Shown here: positions 54,003-62,533 of the stretch, in pieces | How the letters are laid out: every line of letters starts with the position of its first letter | Position numbering within the stretch: position 1 is the first letter of the stretch | Origin: Solirubrobacteraceae bacterium | GTDB taxonomy: Bacteria > Actinomycetota > Thermoleophilia > Solirubrobacterales > Solirubrobacteraceae | Reading direction: 5' to 3' | Length of the DNA stretch: 64,000 nucleotides | Assembly (NCBI GenBank): GCA_029263125.1 | Contig: JAJCYD010000013.1 | Coordinates: 1-64,000, forward strand | The notes under the pieces: model-generated | The model's database searches: none | Seen by the model: only the letters and a program-made list of their open reading frames with translations | Told to the model about the DNA's origin: nothing | Program-made: the position numbers and the translations under genes

Positions 54003-56213
54003 ATGAGCCGCCGCCCGCCGCTTCTCCGTCATGCCTCGTCCGCGCTCGTGGCCGGAGTGCTGGTGCTGCTGTCCGGCGCACCATCGGCCTTCGCACACGC
54101 CGCGTTCCTCGGATCTGATCCCCAGCCCGGGGCGCGGCTGCAGACCTCCCCCAAGAGCATCACGCTGCAGTTCACCGAGCCGCTGAACCGCACGCTTGCA
54201 AAGGCGAAGATCGTGCGCGCCGGCGGCGCGACGGTCCCCATGCAGACGACGACGACCTCGCAGAAACGCCTCGTCCTGCGGCCAACCGCCGAGCTTCAGC
54301 GTGGCGCCTACCGCGTGCAGTGGCACAGCGTCTCGACGCAGGACGGCCACGCCCTGGAGGGCTCGTTCTCCTTCGGCGTGCGCGCGGCAGCGACAGGTGG
54401 CGGGCACAGCCTGCAGCAGAGCCCGCTGGCGCGCGGCGGCTGGCTGCGCGTCGGCGCACGCCTGCTGCTGTACATCGCGCTGTTGCTGTTCGCCGGGGCA
54501 CTCGTGCTGGCAGTGATCCTCGGGCGCCGGGGCGAGTCGTGGCTGACCGGGCCGCAGATGGACGGCGTGGACGGCGTCGGTCTCGAAGCTGTCCGCCGGC
54601 GCGAGCGGTCGATCACGGGCGACCTCGGTGTGTGTGCGGTCGGGGCGGCGCTGCTCGCCGCGCTGCTGGAAGCCGCCGACGCGGCGCAGGGCTACTCGCC
54701 CGCCGGGTTGAGCGGCTTCCTGCTCACCAACGCTGCCGGCGCCGGGCGTCTGGCGATCATCGCCTACGCCGCGATCGCCCTCGCGCTGTGGCGGCGACAT
54801 CCGCGCATCGCGGCGGTGATGGGCGTCTTCGCACTCGGAGCGGTCGCTGCTTCGGGTCATGCCAGCTCGGCGTCGCCGCGGCTGCTGACGATCGCCAACG
54901 ACTGGGTGCATCTGCTCGCGGGTGCCGTCTGGCTGGGCGGGATCGCGCTGATCGTGCTGGTGTGGGGACCGGCGCTTCGCCGCCATGGCCGCCCACTGCG
55001 TCTGGCGATCGCCCGCAACGTCCTACCGGCGTTCGGTCGTGTCGCGCTGCCTGCGTTCGTGATCGTGAGCGCGACCGGGGTCATCAGCCTCGCCGTGCAG
55101 CTCGCGCGGGTCGCCGATCTGTGGCAGACCGCTTACGGTCGCGTGCTGCTCGTCAAGATCGCCCTCGTCGTGCTGATCGCGCTGGCGAGTTGGTGGCACG
55201 CGCGGCGCCTGCGCCCGCGAATGCTGCAGACCTCAGGCGCCGTGGCCACGGTCGAGCGTCGCCACTGGCGGGTCCTGCGCGCCGAGCCGCTGCTGGGCCT
55301 GGGCGTCGCTGTGGCGGTCGCGCTGCTCGCGACGTTCCCGTTGCCGCCGCGTCAGCTCGGCGAGGCCGGCGAGGCGATCGCGTCCGGTCCGGCATGTGAC
55401 CCCTGCCCGCTGCCGCAACTGAAGGCCGACGAGCTGGGCGTCGCCGACGGCGCCGGGCAGTACCTCGTCGCGGGATGGCTGCGCCGCGACGGCGACCGCG
55501 TGACCGGCACGATCCGCGTCCTGAACTACAAGAACAAGCCATCGGGAGTGGCATTCACGGTACGAAACGCCAGGCAGAAGTCCTGTGGCACCGGCTGCCA
55601 GCGCTTCTCGAGCACCGGCGGCAGCGTCCGCGTCGCGCTGCGCGATGGCGCACGCCAGAGAATCGCCGAGCTACCGGCGGTGTGGAGGAACAACGCGTCC
55701 AAGCGCGCCAGAACCATCCTTGAGCGCGCGCAGGCGCGGATGCGCGAACTGCGCGGCGTCCGCCAGATCGAGCAGACCACCAGCGGCCCGGGCAGCTATG
55801 CCCGCACCGACTACCGCCTGCGCGCACCCGATCGCCTCGCCTACTCCACCGACAGGGCGACCGAATCGGTCGTGATCGCCAACACCAGCTGGTTTCGCAC
55901 GCCCGACATCGACTGGCAGCGCCAGGACTACGGCGCCGGCATCCCGTTCTCGACACGCAGATGGTTTCGCTGGAGCAACTACGCCCGCGACGTCCGCCTG
56001 CTGGGCCAATGGCGCCGCAACGGCCGCCGCTACGCCGAGCTGGCCCTGATGGACCCCGGCACCCCGGCATGGACGCGACTGACCGTCGCGCTGGACAGCA
56101 TGCACGTCGTCGCCGAACGCCAGATCAGCCCGGGCCACTTCACGACGAACACCTACTCAGCCTTTGACAAGCCCAACCGCATCCGAGCACCCGAGGTCAA
56201 CGATGAACGCTGA
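54003..56213 (+). CDS. CopC-CopD fusion with extra C-terminal domain
   Basis: A 736-residue three-part protein. Part 1: signal peptide then CopC, whose mature N-terminal histidine (FAHAAFLGSDP, His32) and DGHALEGSFSF form the Cu(II) brace site. Part 2: CopD-like membrane domain of about eight helices (~140-400). Part 3: an extracytoplasmic domain of ~330 residues starting with CDPCPLPQ, with a LolA/RseB-like section (TDYRLRAPDRLAYSTD). CopCD takes up or handles copper. Start ATG 54003; ATG 53982 is also in frame. It overlaps the next gene by 11 bases. Confidence 0.85.
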   Translation: MSRRPPLLRHASSALVAGVLVLLSGAPSAFAHAAFLGSDPQPGARLQTSPKSITLQFTEPLNRTLAKAKIVRAGGATVPMQTTTTSQKRLVLRPTAELQRGAYRVQWHSVSTQDGHALEGSFSFGVRAAATGGGHSLQQSPLARGGWLRVGARLLLYIALLLFAGALVLAVILGRRGESWLTGPQMDGVDGVGLEAVRRRERSITGDLGVCAVGAALLAALLEAADAAQGYSPAGLSGFLLTNAAGAGRLAIIAYAAIALALWRRHPRIAAVMGVFALGAVAASGHASSASPRLLTIANDWVHLLAGAVWLGGIALIVLVWGPALRRHGRPLRLAIARNVLPAFGRVALPAFVIVSATGVISLAVQLARVADLWQTAYGRVLLVKIALVVLIALASWWHARRLRPRMLQTSGAVATVERRHWRVLRAEPLLGLGVAVAVALLATFPLPPRQLGEAGEAIASGPACDPCPLPQLKADELGVADGAGQYLVAGWLRRDGDRVTGTIRVLNYKNKPSGVAFTVRNARQKSCGTGCQRFSSTGGSVRVALRDGARQRIAELPAVWRNNASKRARTILERAQARMRELRGVRQIEQTTSGPGSYARTDYRLRAPDRLAYSTDRATESVVIANTSWFRTPDIDWQRQDYGAGIPFSTRRWFRWSNYARDVRLLGQWRRNGRRYAELALMDPGTPAWTRLTVALDSMHVVAERQISPGHFTTNTYSAFDKPNRIRAPEVNDER

Positions 56214-56874
56214 CAACCCCACCCAGCGACACGGCGCGGTGCGCCTGATCGGACGAACCAGCACGTTCCTGCTCGCCGCCGGGCTGATCGCGCTGCTGGC
56301 ATTCGGCCTGACGGCCAGAGCAACGGACACGACGATCGACGACGCACTCGCCCAAGACCAAGCCGCCGCCGCCCCCGGCTTCACACTGGACATCCTCACC
56401 CGCGGAACGCCGCCACCAGAACTCGCCGCGACGTTCGCCCGCGCCGCCGACGATGACGACCGCATCGACCTGCGCGAACTTCGCGGCACCCCGGTCGTCC
56501 TGAACTACGGGGCATCGTGGTGCATCCCGTGCCGCGAAGAGGCGCCACTGCTGCAACGCGCCTGGACACAGAACGCCACAGACGGCGTTTTGTTCCTCGG
56601 CCTGAACATGCAGGACGCACGCTCAGACGCCCGCAACTTCCTGCGCGCCTTCAAGCAGACCTTCCCACACGTCCGCGATCCCACGAACGACACCGCACGA
56701 AGATGGGGCGCCTCCGGAATCCCCGAGACGTTCTTCATCCGCCGCGACGGAGCCATCGTCGGACACGTCATCGGCGTCGTCACCGCCCAGCAGCTGCAGC
56801 GCGGCATAGCGGACGCCAAAGCCGGCCGCGTCCAGGATCCCGCCCGCGGCGGCCAATTCCGGCCAACACGCTGA
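56203..56874 (+). CDS. TlpA-like membrane-anchored thioredoxin
   Basis: A 223-residue protein with an N-terminal anchor (about 20-38) and a thioredoxin domain with active site ASWCIPCREEAP and the cis-Pro region SGIPETFFI. It likely keeps copper-site cysteines reduced outside the membrane. It is coupled on both sides: it overlaps copCD, and its TGA overlaps the ATG of lgt. Confidence 0.87.
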   Translation: MNADNPTQRHGAVRLIGRTSTFLLAAGLIALLAFGLTARATDTTIDDALAQDQAAAAPGFTLDILTRGTPPPELAATFARAADDDDRIDLRELRGTPVVLNYGASWCIPCREEAPLLQRAWTQNATDGVLFLGLNMQDARSDARNFLRAFKQTFPHVRDPTNDTARRWGASGIPETFFIRRDGAIVGHVIGVVTAQQLQRGIADAKAGRVQDPARGGQFRPTR

Positions 56875-57698
56875 TGAACCTCACCGCAGTCATCACCGTC
56901 GGCATCGATCCCGAGATCCAACTCGGGCCGCTGACGCTCTCCTGGCACGGATTCACGATCGCAGTCGGCATTCTCATCGGCGCGGTCGTAGCCGGCAGGT
57001 GCCTGCGACAACGCGGCCTGGACACCGAGCCGATGCAGACCTTCGCCGTGCTCGCGGCGCTCGGCGGCATCGTCGGCGCACGCCTCTTCTACATCGTCGA
57101 GCGCGACCCGGGCGCGCTGCTGGCTCCCAACCGGCTGCTCTCAAGCAACGGCTTCACCCTCGACGGCGGACTGATCCTCGCCGCGATTCTGATCGCCGCA
57201 TACGTCGCGCGCACCGGCCTCAGCGGACGCTACCTCGACGCAGGAGCCGTCGGCCTGCCGCTCGGCCTGGCGATCGGACGCATCGGCGACATCATCAACG
57301 GTGAACACTACGGCTCGCCCAGCAACTCACTGCTGGCCGTGCGCAACTCAAACCCCGACGCACGGACACCGGACCCAACGATCGCCTACCACAACGGCGG
57401 TCTCTACGAGTTCCTCATGGGCATGGCGATCTTCGCCGCCGTGTGGCCGTTGCGCCATCGGCTGAAGCGTCCGGGCGACCTCGCGTGGCTCGTCCTCGGG
57501 CTTATCGCGGTGGGACGGTTCTTCGTGTTCTTCCTGCGTTCGGACAGCCCGCAGCTCGCGCTGGGCCTGGACAACGCGCAATGGACGAGCGTCGTCCTGC
57601 TCGCCATCGTCATCGCGGGCCGAACGCTGACCGTGCGCATCGGCGACCGCCGGTCTGCGAGTCATGAGACCTCCCCGGCGTCCGGCGGCGCGAGATAG
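56874..57698 (+). CDS. lgt: Prolipoprotein diacylglyceryl transferase, accessory copy
   Basis: A 274-residue Lgt-family membrane enzyme that attaches diacylglycerol to lipobox cysteines. Family signature GRIGDIINGEHYG, HGFTIAVGILIG near the start, and VGRFFVFFLRSD near the end. Two usual positions differ: GN of the signature reads GD, and the H/Y-GG before helix 4 reads DGG, so it is a divergent copy. Its place at the end of a copper operon suggests that it serves lipoproteins of this locus, which is inference. Confidence 0.85.
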   Translation: MNLTAVITVGIDPEIQLGPLTLSWHGFTIAVGILIGAVVAGRCLRQRGLDTEPMQTFAVLAALGGIVGARLFYIVERDPGALLAPNRLLSSNGFTLDGGLILAAILIAAYVARTGLSGRYLDAGAVGLPLGLAIGRIGDIINGEHYGSPSNSLLAVRNSNPDARTPDPTIAYHNGGLYEFLMGMAIFAAVWPLRHRLKRPGDLAWLVLGLIAVGRFFVFFLRSDSPQLALGLDNAQWTSVVLLAIVIAGRTLTVRIGDRRSASHETSPASGGAR

Positions 57699-57814
57699 AC
57701 GCAGACGCCGCAGCGATGTTCTCCGGATCCCCGCGCACGACGTGATCGATGACTGAGGCTGTGGCCCGGCGTCGAAGTCGGCGCGGCGGTGGCGATTCTT
57801 GTGGGGTATCCTCT

Positions 57815-57842
57815 ATGACCCCCTCCCCAGGTGGGGTGGCAT
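57815..57842. promoter_or_regulatory. CsoR-type operator
   Basis: A GC-rich dyad in which CCCC-T-CCCC faces GGGG-T-GG across AGGT, flanked by TAT and ATT, as in CsoR boxes. It lies just upstream of the csoR start and its TTGGAGG ribosome-binding site. A second GTGGGGTAT just before it may extend the site. Confidence 0.65.
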
Positions 57843-57861
57843 TCATCCGATTGGAGGCTTG

Positions 57862-58179
57862 ATGCAGGAGCACTACGCCAAGGACGTGACCAACCGGCTC
57901 AGGACGGTGCGCGGCCATCTGGAAGGGATCGTTCGGATGATCGAGGCCGATGTCTACTGCGTGGATCTGATGAAGCAGGTCTCGGCTGCCCAGGCGTCGC
58001 TTGAGCGGGCCAATCGCGTGATCCTGCGTAACCACCTGGAGACCTGCTTCAGCGACGCGCTGCTGGGCGACGGCGACAGCGAAGCCGCGATCTCCGAGCT
58101 CGTCGACGCGGTCAAGTTCTCCGCCGCGCTGACCGGCCCCACGGCGCTTGCGACACCAGCCGCCGAGGAGGTGGCATAA
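57862..58179 (+). CDS. csoR: Copper-sensing repressor CsoR
   Basis: A 105-residue four-helix-bundle repressor. The Cu(I) ligands are complete: Cys in [10 protein letters not shown] (with the second-shell Tyr before it), and His and Cys in NHLETCF. DNA contact is by [11 protein letters not shown]. It represses the copA gene that follows 4 bases downstream and is released by Cu(I). Confidence 0.92.
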   Translation: MQEHYAKDVTNRLRTVRGHLEGIVRMIEADVYCVDLMKQVSAAQASLERANRVILRNHLETCFSDALLGDGDSEAAISELVDAVKFSAALTGPTALATPAAEEVA

Positions 58180-58183
58180 CCCC

Positions 58184-60379
58184 ATGGCCACGCGCACCGA
58201 GGAGCAGACCACAGAGCACGGCGACAGCCAGGAGCTGGCATTCGATGTCGAGGGGATGTCTTGCACGTCGTGCGTCCCGCGCGTCGAGCGTGCGCTCGCC
58301 GGCCTCGACGGTGTCTCGCACGCGCGCGTGAACTTCGCGATGGGACGAGCGGAAGTGCTCATCGATCCCGAGTCCGTCGAGATCGCCGAGCTCGAGGCCG
58401 CCGTCGAACACGCCGGCTACGGGCTCGTGGCGATCGACCGGGAGCCCGCCCACGCCGATGAGTCCGAGGCCGATGAGCTGCGCTCCTGGCTGTGGCGCGT
58501 GGCGCTGGCGTGGCCGCTGGCCGTCGCGGTGCTGGTGCTCTCGCTGTCGTCGATGCAGGAGCCGTGGGCGCGCTGGCTGATGCTCGCGCTGGCGGTGCCG
58601 GTGCAGTTCGTCGCCGGCTGGCCGTTCCTGCACGCCGCGGCTCTGCGGGCGCGGACGCGCACGGCGAGCATGGACACGCTGATCGCGATCGGCACACTCG
58701 CGGCGTTCAGCTACTCCACCGTGGCCGTCCTGACCAGCGGTGACCTGTACTTCGACACCGCCGCGATCATCGTCGCGTTCCTGTGCCTGGGACGCTACTT
58801 CGAAGCCCGCGCGAAGGGGCACGCCTCAAGCGCGATCCGCAAGCTGCTTGAGCTCGGTGCCCGCGAAGCGCGGCTGCTGGAGGATGGCGAGGAGCGGATG
58901 GTGGCGATCACCGAGTTGCGCGTCGGCGATCAGGTGCGCGTTCGCCCCGGTGAGAAGGTCCCGGTCGACGGCGAGGTCATCGACGGGTCGGCGGCCGTCG
59001 ACGAGTCGGTGCTGACGGGCGAGTCGGTGCCCGTCGACAAGCGCCCCGGCGACAAGGTCGCGGGCGCCACGATCAACACCGACGGCAGCCTGACCGTGCG
59101 TGCCACCGCGGTCGGCGACGACACCGCGCTGGCGCAGATCGCGCGGCTCGTCGAGCAGGCACAGGGCGCCAAGGCGCCGGTCGCAAGACTCGCCGACCGT
59201 GTGTCCGCGGTGTTCGTGCCGATCGTGCTCGTCATCGCCGCGCTGACGTTCGCCGCCTGGACGATCCTCGGCGGCGACGCGCTGACAGGCCTGACCGCGG
59301 CGGTCGCGGTGCTGATCGTCGCCTGCCCGTGCGCGCTTGGCCTGGCGACCCCGACCGCGATCCTCGTCGGCACCGGCCGCGGCGCACAACGCGGCGTGCT
59401 GATCAAGGGCGGCGAGGTCCTGGAGACCAGCCGCCGCGTCGACACGATCCTCTTTGACAAGACCGGCACCCTGACGACCGGCAAGATGACCCTCGTCGAC
59501 ATCATCGCCGCCGACGGCGAAAGCGATGACCAGCTGCTCGCCTCCGCCGGCGCGGTGGAAGCGCTCTCCGAGCATCCGATCGCCCGCGCGATCGCCGACG
59601 CCGCCGCAGAGCACGACGTCGGCTCGCCGCAGGCCACCGACTTCCGCTCGGTCGCCGGCCATGGCGCGATCGCGACCGTCGACGGTCACAGCGTCGCGAT
59701 CGGGCGCCGCGCGCTGATGGCCGAGCAGCGCCTGATGGGCTGCACCGACCTCGACGCCAGAGCCGCTGAGCTCGAAACCGTCGGCCGCACCGCGGTGCTG
59801 ATCGGATGGGAAGGCCGCGTCCGCGGCGTGCTCGCCGTCGCCGACACCGTCAAGCCCGAGGCCGCCGAGACCGTGGCAGCGCTGAAGACGCGCGGCCTGC
59901 AGGTCGCGATGATCACCGGCGACAACACCGCTACCGCACACGCGATCGCCGACGAGCTCGGCATCGACCGGGTCCTCGCAGAGGTCCTCCCCGCCGACAA
60001 GATCGAGGAGGTCCGCCGGCTGCAGGGCGAGGGCCGCCGCGTCGCGATGGTCGGCGACGGCATCAACGACGCACCCGCCCTCGTCCAGGCCGACCTGGGC
60101 ATCGCGATCGGCACCGGCACAGACGTCGCGATCGAGTCCTCCGACATCACCCTGCTCTCCGGGCAACTGCGCGGCGTGCTCGACGCGATCGACCTCTCAC
60201 GCCGCACCTTACGCGTCATCCACCAGAACCTCGGATGGGCGTTCGGCTACAACACCCTCGCGCTCCCGCTCGCCGCCGCCGGCATCCTCAGCCCGATCAT
60301 CGCCGGCGCCGCGATGGCCTTCAGCTCGGTCAGCGTCGTCTCCAACTCCCTGCGACTGCGGCGTTTCGGACGTAGATGA
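58184..60379 (+). CDS. copA: Cu(I)-exporting P1B-type ATPase CopA
   Basis: A 731-residue pump. One N-terminal metal domain with GMSCTSC (Cys27, Cys30), the [11 protein letters not shown] helix (Cys381), phosphorylated Asp425 in DKTGT, SEHPIA, and GDGINDAP. The Cu(I)-specific residues of the last two helices are present: [10 protein letters not shown] and [12 protein letters not shown]. It exports cytosolic copper and forms an operon with csoR. Confidence 0.95.
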   Translation: MATRTEEQTTEHGDSQELAFDVEGMSCTSCVPRVERALAGLDGVSHARVNFAMGRAEVLIDPESVEIAELEAAVEHAGYGLVAIDREPAHADESEADELRSWLWRVALAWPLAVAVLVLSLSSMQEPWARWLMLALAVPVQFVAGWPFLHAAALRARTRTASMDTLIAIGTLAAFSYSTVAVLTSGDLYFDTAAIIVAFLCLGRYFEARAKGHASSAIRKLLELGAREARLLEDGEERMVAITELRVGDQVRVRPGEKVPVDGEVIDGSAAVDESVLTGESVPVDKRPGDKVAGATINTDGSLTVRATAVGDDTALAQIARLVEQAQGAKAPVARLADRVSAVFVPIVLVIAALTFAAWTILGGDALTGLTAAVAVLIVACPCALGLATPTAILVGTGRGAQRGVLIKGGEVLETSRRVDTILFDKTGTLTTGKMTLVDIIAADGESDDQLLASAGAVEALSEHPIARAIADAAAEHDVGSPQATDFRSVAGHGAIATVDGHSVAIGRRALMAEQRLMGCTDLDARAAELETVGRTAVLIGWEGRVRGVLAVADTVKPEAAETVAALKTRGLQVAMITGDNTATAHAIADELGIDRVLAEVLPADKIEEVRRLQGEGRRVAMVGDGINDAPALVQADLGIAIGTGTDVAIESSDITLLSGQLRGVLDAIDLSRRTLRVIHQNLGWAFGYNTLALPLAAAGILSPIIAGAAMAFSSVSVVSNSLRLRRFGRR

Positions 60380-60400
60380 CCGCACACTCCCAGCCCAGTG

Positions 60401-60649
60401 TTAGGCGGCGTCGCGGCGGGCAGTCCTGTGCGAGCCGGCCACGGCGGACGCTACGGCATACAGCATGAGCACGACCAGCGCGATCCCCGGCGCCAGCAGC
60501 ATGCTCGGGTTTTGCCCGCTGATCGCCCTACCGGCCGCGCCGGGGAGAAACGGCCCGATGTCGCCGACGCCCGCGAGATCTCCGACCAGCAGGTTTTCCA
60601 CGAACAGCAGCCAGATCGTGATCCCGACCAGCGCGGGGACCTGGTCCAA
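60401..60649 (-). pseudogene. ABC-2 type permease C-terminal remnant
   Basis: An 82-codon fragment with two helices (LVGITIWLLFVENLLVG and LLAPGIALVVLMLYAVAS) and DIGPFLPGAAGRAISG, the usual end of an ABC-2 permease. The N-terminal four helices and the ATPase gene are absent. It is probably a leftover from rearrangement next to the truncated primase. Confidence 0.5.
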
Positions 60650-60745
60650 GCTCGCCCGCCCGTTGAACCGCCTCAGCCGGCATCGTCGGCGTCGAGCATG
60701 AGGACAACCGTCGGTGCGAGACGCTTGAGGCCCGCGACCTGTGAT

Positions 60746-61636
60746 TCAGTGACGGCGGTTCCCCATCAGCGCGACGGTGTTGACAAGCCCGGCCTGAGCC
60801 TGATGCATGGCGAGCGCGTCTATGTAGCTCTCGACGACGATCACCGCGCCGGCCTTGGCGGAGGCGGCGCGGGCGTGGTGGGCGCCGTAGAGCAGCTCGC
60901 CCTTGTGGAAGATCAGGCTGGCCGGCGAGTTGACGTACTTCGGGCCACGCGCGCTGCCGAGCTTGCGCGCGCCGAATCCGAGGACCCGGCCCTGCATGTC
61001 GCAGACGGGGAACATCAACCTGCGCCGGAAGCGATCGCGCAACGGGCCGCCGCCGCTCGGTCGGCTCGCGAGTCCTACCTCGGTCATCTCCTTCGTGGAG
61101 AACCCTGCGGCCTGGGCGGCGTCGAGGAGCGCCGATGTCTCAGCGGGCGCGAAGCCAATCTCGAAGTGCTCGCACGTCGCTTGGTTGATCCCGCGTGAAG
61201 CCAGATATTCGGCGGCTTGCACCGCCTCCTCCGAGCGTGGGGAGCGCAGATGCGCAGCGTAGAACGTGGCCGCTCGATCCAGCGGCACGAGCTCGCGCGC
61301 ACGGCTCGCTCGCCGCTCCTGGACGGCAGGCTCCCCCTCGCGCTCTAGGTCGATACCGGCGCGACGCGCGAGGGACTCAAGTGCCGTCCGAAAGTCCAGG
61401 CGCTCCTTGCGTTGCACCAGGGTCAATGCGTCGCCGCCGGCGTCGCAGCCGAAGCACTTGAACAGCTGCTTGCCCGGCGAGATCGTGAACGACGGCGTTC
61501 GTTCGTCGTGCAATGGGCAGAGGCCGACCATCCTGTCGTCGCCGGCTCTTCGCAGGTCGGTGTACTGGCCAGCGAGCTCGACGAGGTCGGTCGCGTCTCG
61601 CACGCGCTGGATGGACTGCGCGCTGAAGCGCTCCAA
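60746..61636 (-). pseudogene. dnaG: Truncated DNA primase (zinc and core domains only)
   Basis: 296 residues from a TTG start at 61636 with a GGAGGAG ribosome-binding site. The CHC2 zinc ligands (LCPLH and FKCFGC), the RNA-polymerase core (FEIGFAP, FPVCDMQGRVLGFG) and the start of the Toprim domain (IVVESYIDALAMHQA) are present. The protein then stops right after VALMG (tail NRRH). A normal primase continues for ~300 residues with the rest of Toprim and the helicase-binding domain, so this copy cannot be a full primase. It may be a broken mobile-element primase or a split chromosomal one. Confidence 0.75.
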
Positions 61637-61637
61637 T

Positions 61638-61895
61638 TCAGCACTCCTCCAGGCCGGGCAGCATCGGCTGTGGCTCCTCCCCCAGCCTCGGCTGGTCGCT
61701 GGCCAGCGGTAACGCGCAGCGCGACCCGTCGCATGCCCGATCGCATCGGCACTCATCGGTCTGGGCGTAGCACCAACCGTCTGCTTCGATCGACCGGCGG
61801 GCCAGGCCGTTCGTCGTCGGCTGCGCCAGACGCGCACCGGGCTTGTCGGCGTTCGCTTCGTCTGAGGAATGGGCGCCGGAGTTCGCGGTCGCCAC
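61638..61895 (-). CDS. Small cysteine-rich protein upstream of the truncated primase
   Basis: 85 residues from a GTG at 61895 with an AAGGGAG site 6 bases before it. The C-terminal half has six cysteines in CYAQTDECRCDRACDGSRCAL plus a final Cys, in a spacing that suggests a zinc-binding or disulfide module. The stop is 1 base before the primase start, so the two were cotranscribed. No family is recognised. Confidence 0.55.
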   Translation of the reverse strand: MATANSGAHSSDEANADKPGARLAQPTTNGLARRSIEADGWCYAQTDECRCDRACDGSRCALPLASDQPRLGEEPQPMLPGLEEC

Positions 61896-62533
61896 CTGCG
61901 CTCCCTTCGGGTTGGGATCACGGTCGCGCTTGACCGTTCCTGGTGCTGTCGCGGCGGCGACGCTCGTGACCCCCGGGGGATGCTGCGCATGCGGGGGCGA
62001 CCGCCCAAGGGTCTTGGCAAGCGCTCGTCGACCAGCCTCTGGCGATTGAAGACCCCAGCTGCATCCGCCCGATTCGGGGGGTGTCAAACACCGCCAAGGC
62101 GCGACAAGCAGAAATGACGGACCGCGTACCGGCGCGCCCGCGTTCGGTGACCGAGCTGGCCAGACCCAGTGCAGGCGCATGCCCGCACGAGATGTCCATG
62201 GCCGCTGGCGCGATCGTCGCCCTCACCGTCTCCGGTGATGACCAGTCGCCGTGGACGCGCCGGCTGTGCGCGACCTCAGTGTCACCACCCACGCCATGCC
62301 CTGTCTGCCGGTGCGGAAGCTCACCACGAAGGGAGAACCCGATGTCTCGCCAGTCGACCAATGCCACGCTTCCTCATCACGCGACGGCGGCGCCGTGGCC
62401 ACGCACCGCCGGGAGCGCTTCACCAATCGCCCCGGCCTCGCGTCGGTCGCTGCACTGGAGAGAGCGACCGTTGCCCGATAGCATCCCGCCGCAGCTACGC
62501 AGGAGCCGTCAGACGCCACAGGGGGATGCGCTG
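61896..62533. other. Intergenic region without recognisable gene
   Basis: About 640 bases between the cysteine-rich gene and the secreted protein. A plus-strand frame stays open through it but its composition (many Arg, Pro, Ser) and lack of homology argue against coding. Promoters for both flanking genes should lie here. Confidence 0.4.

Noticed and set aside
62115-62533. In-frame upstream extension of the secreted protein gene
   Set aside because: The frame is open, but the ATG at 62534 has a good ribosome-binding site and leads into a signal peptide; the extension is Arg/Pro/Ser-rich without homology.
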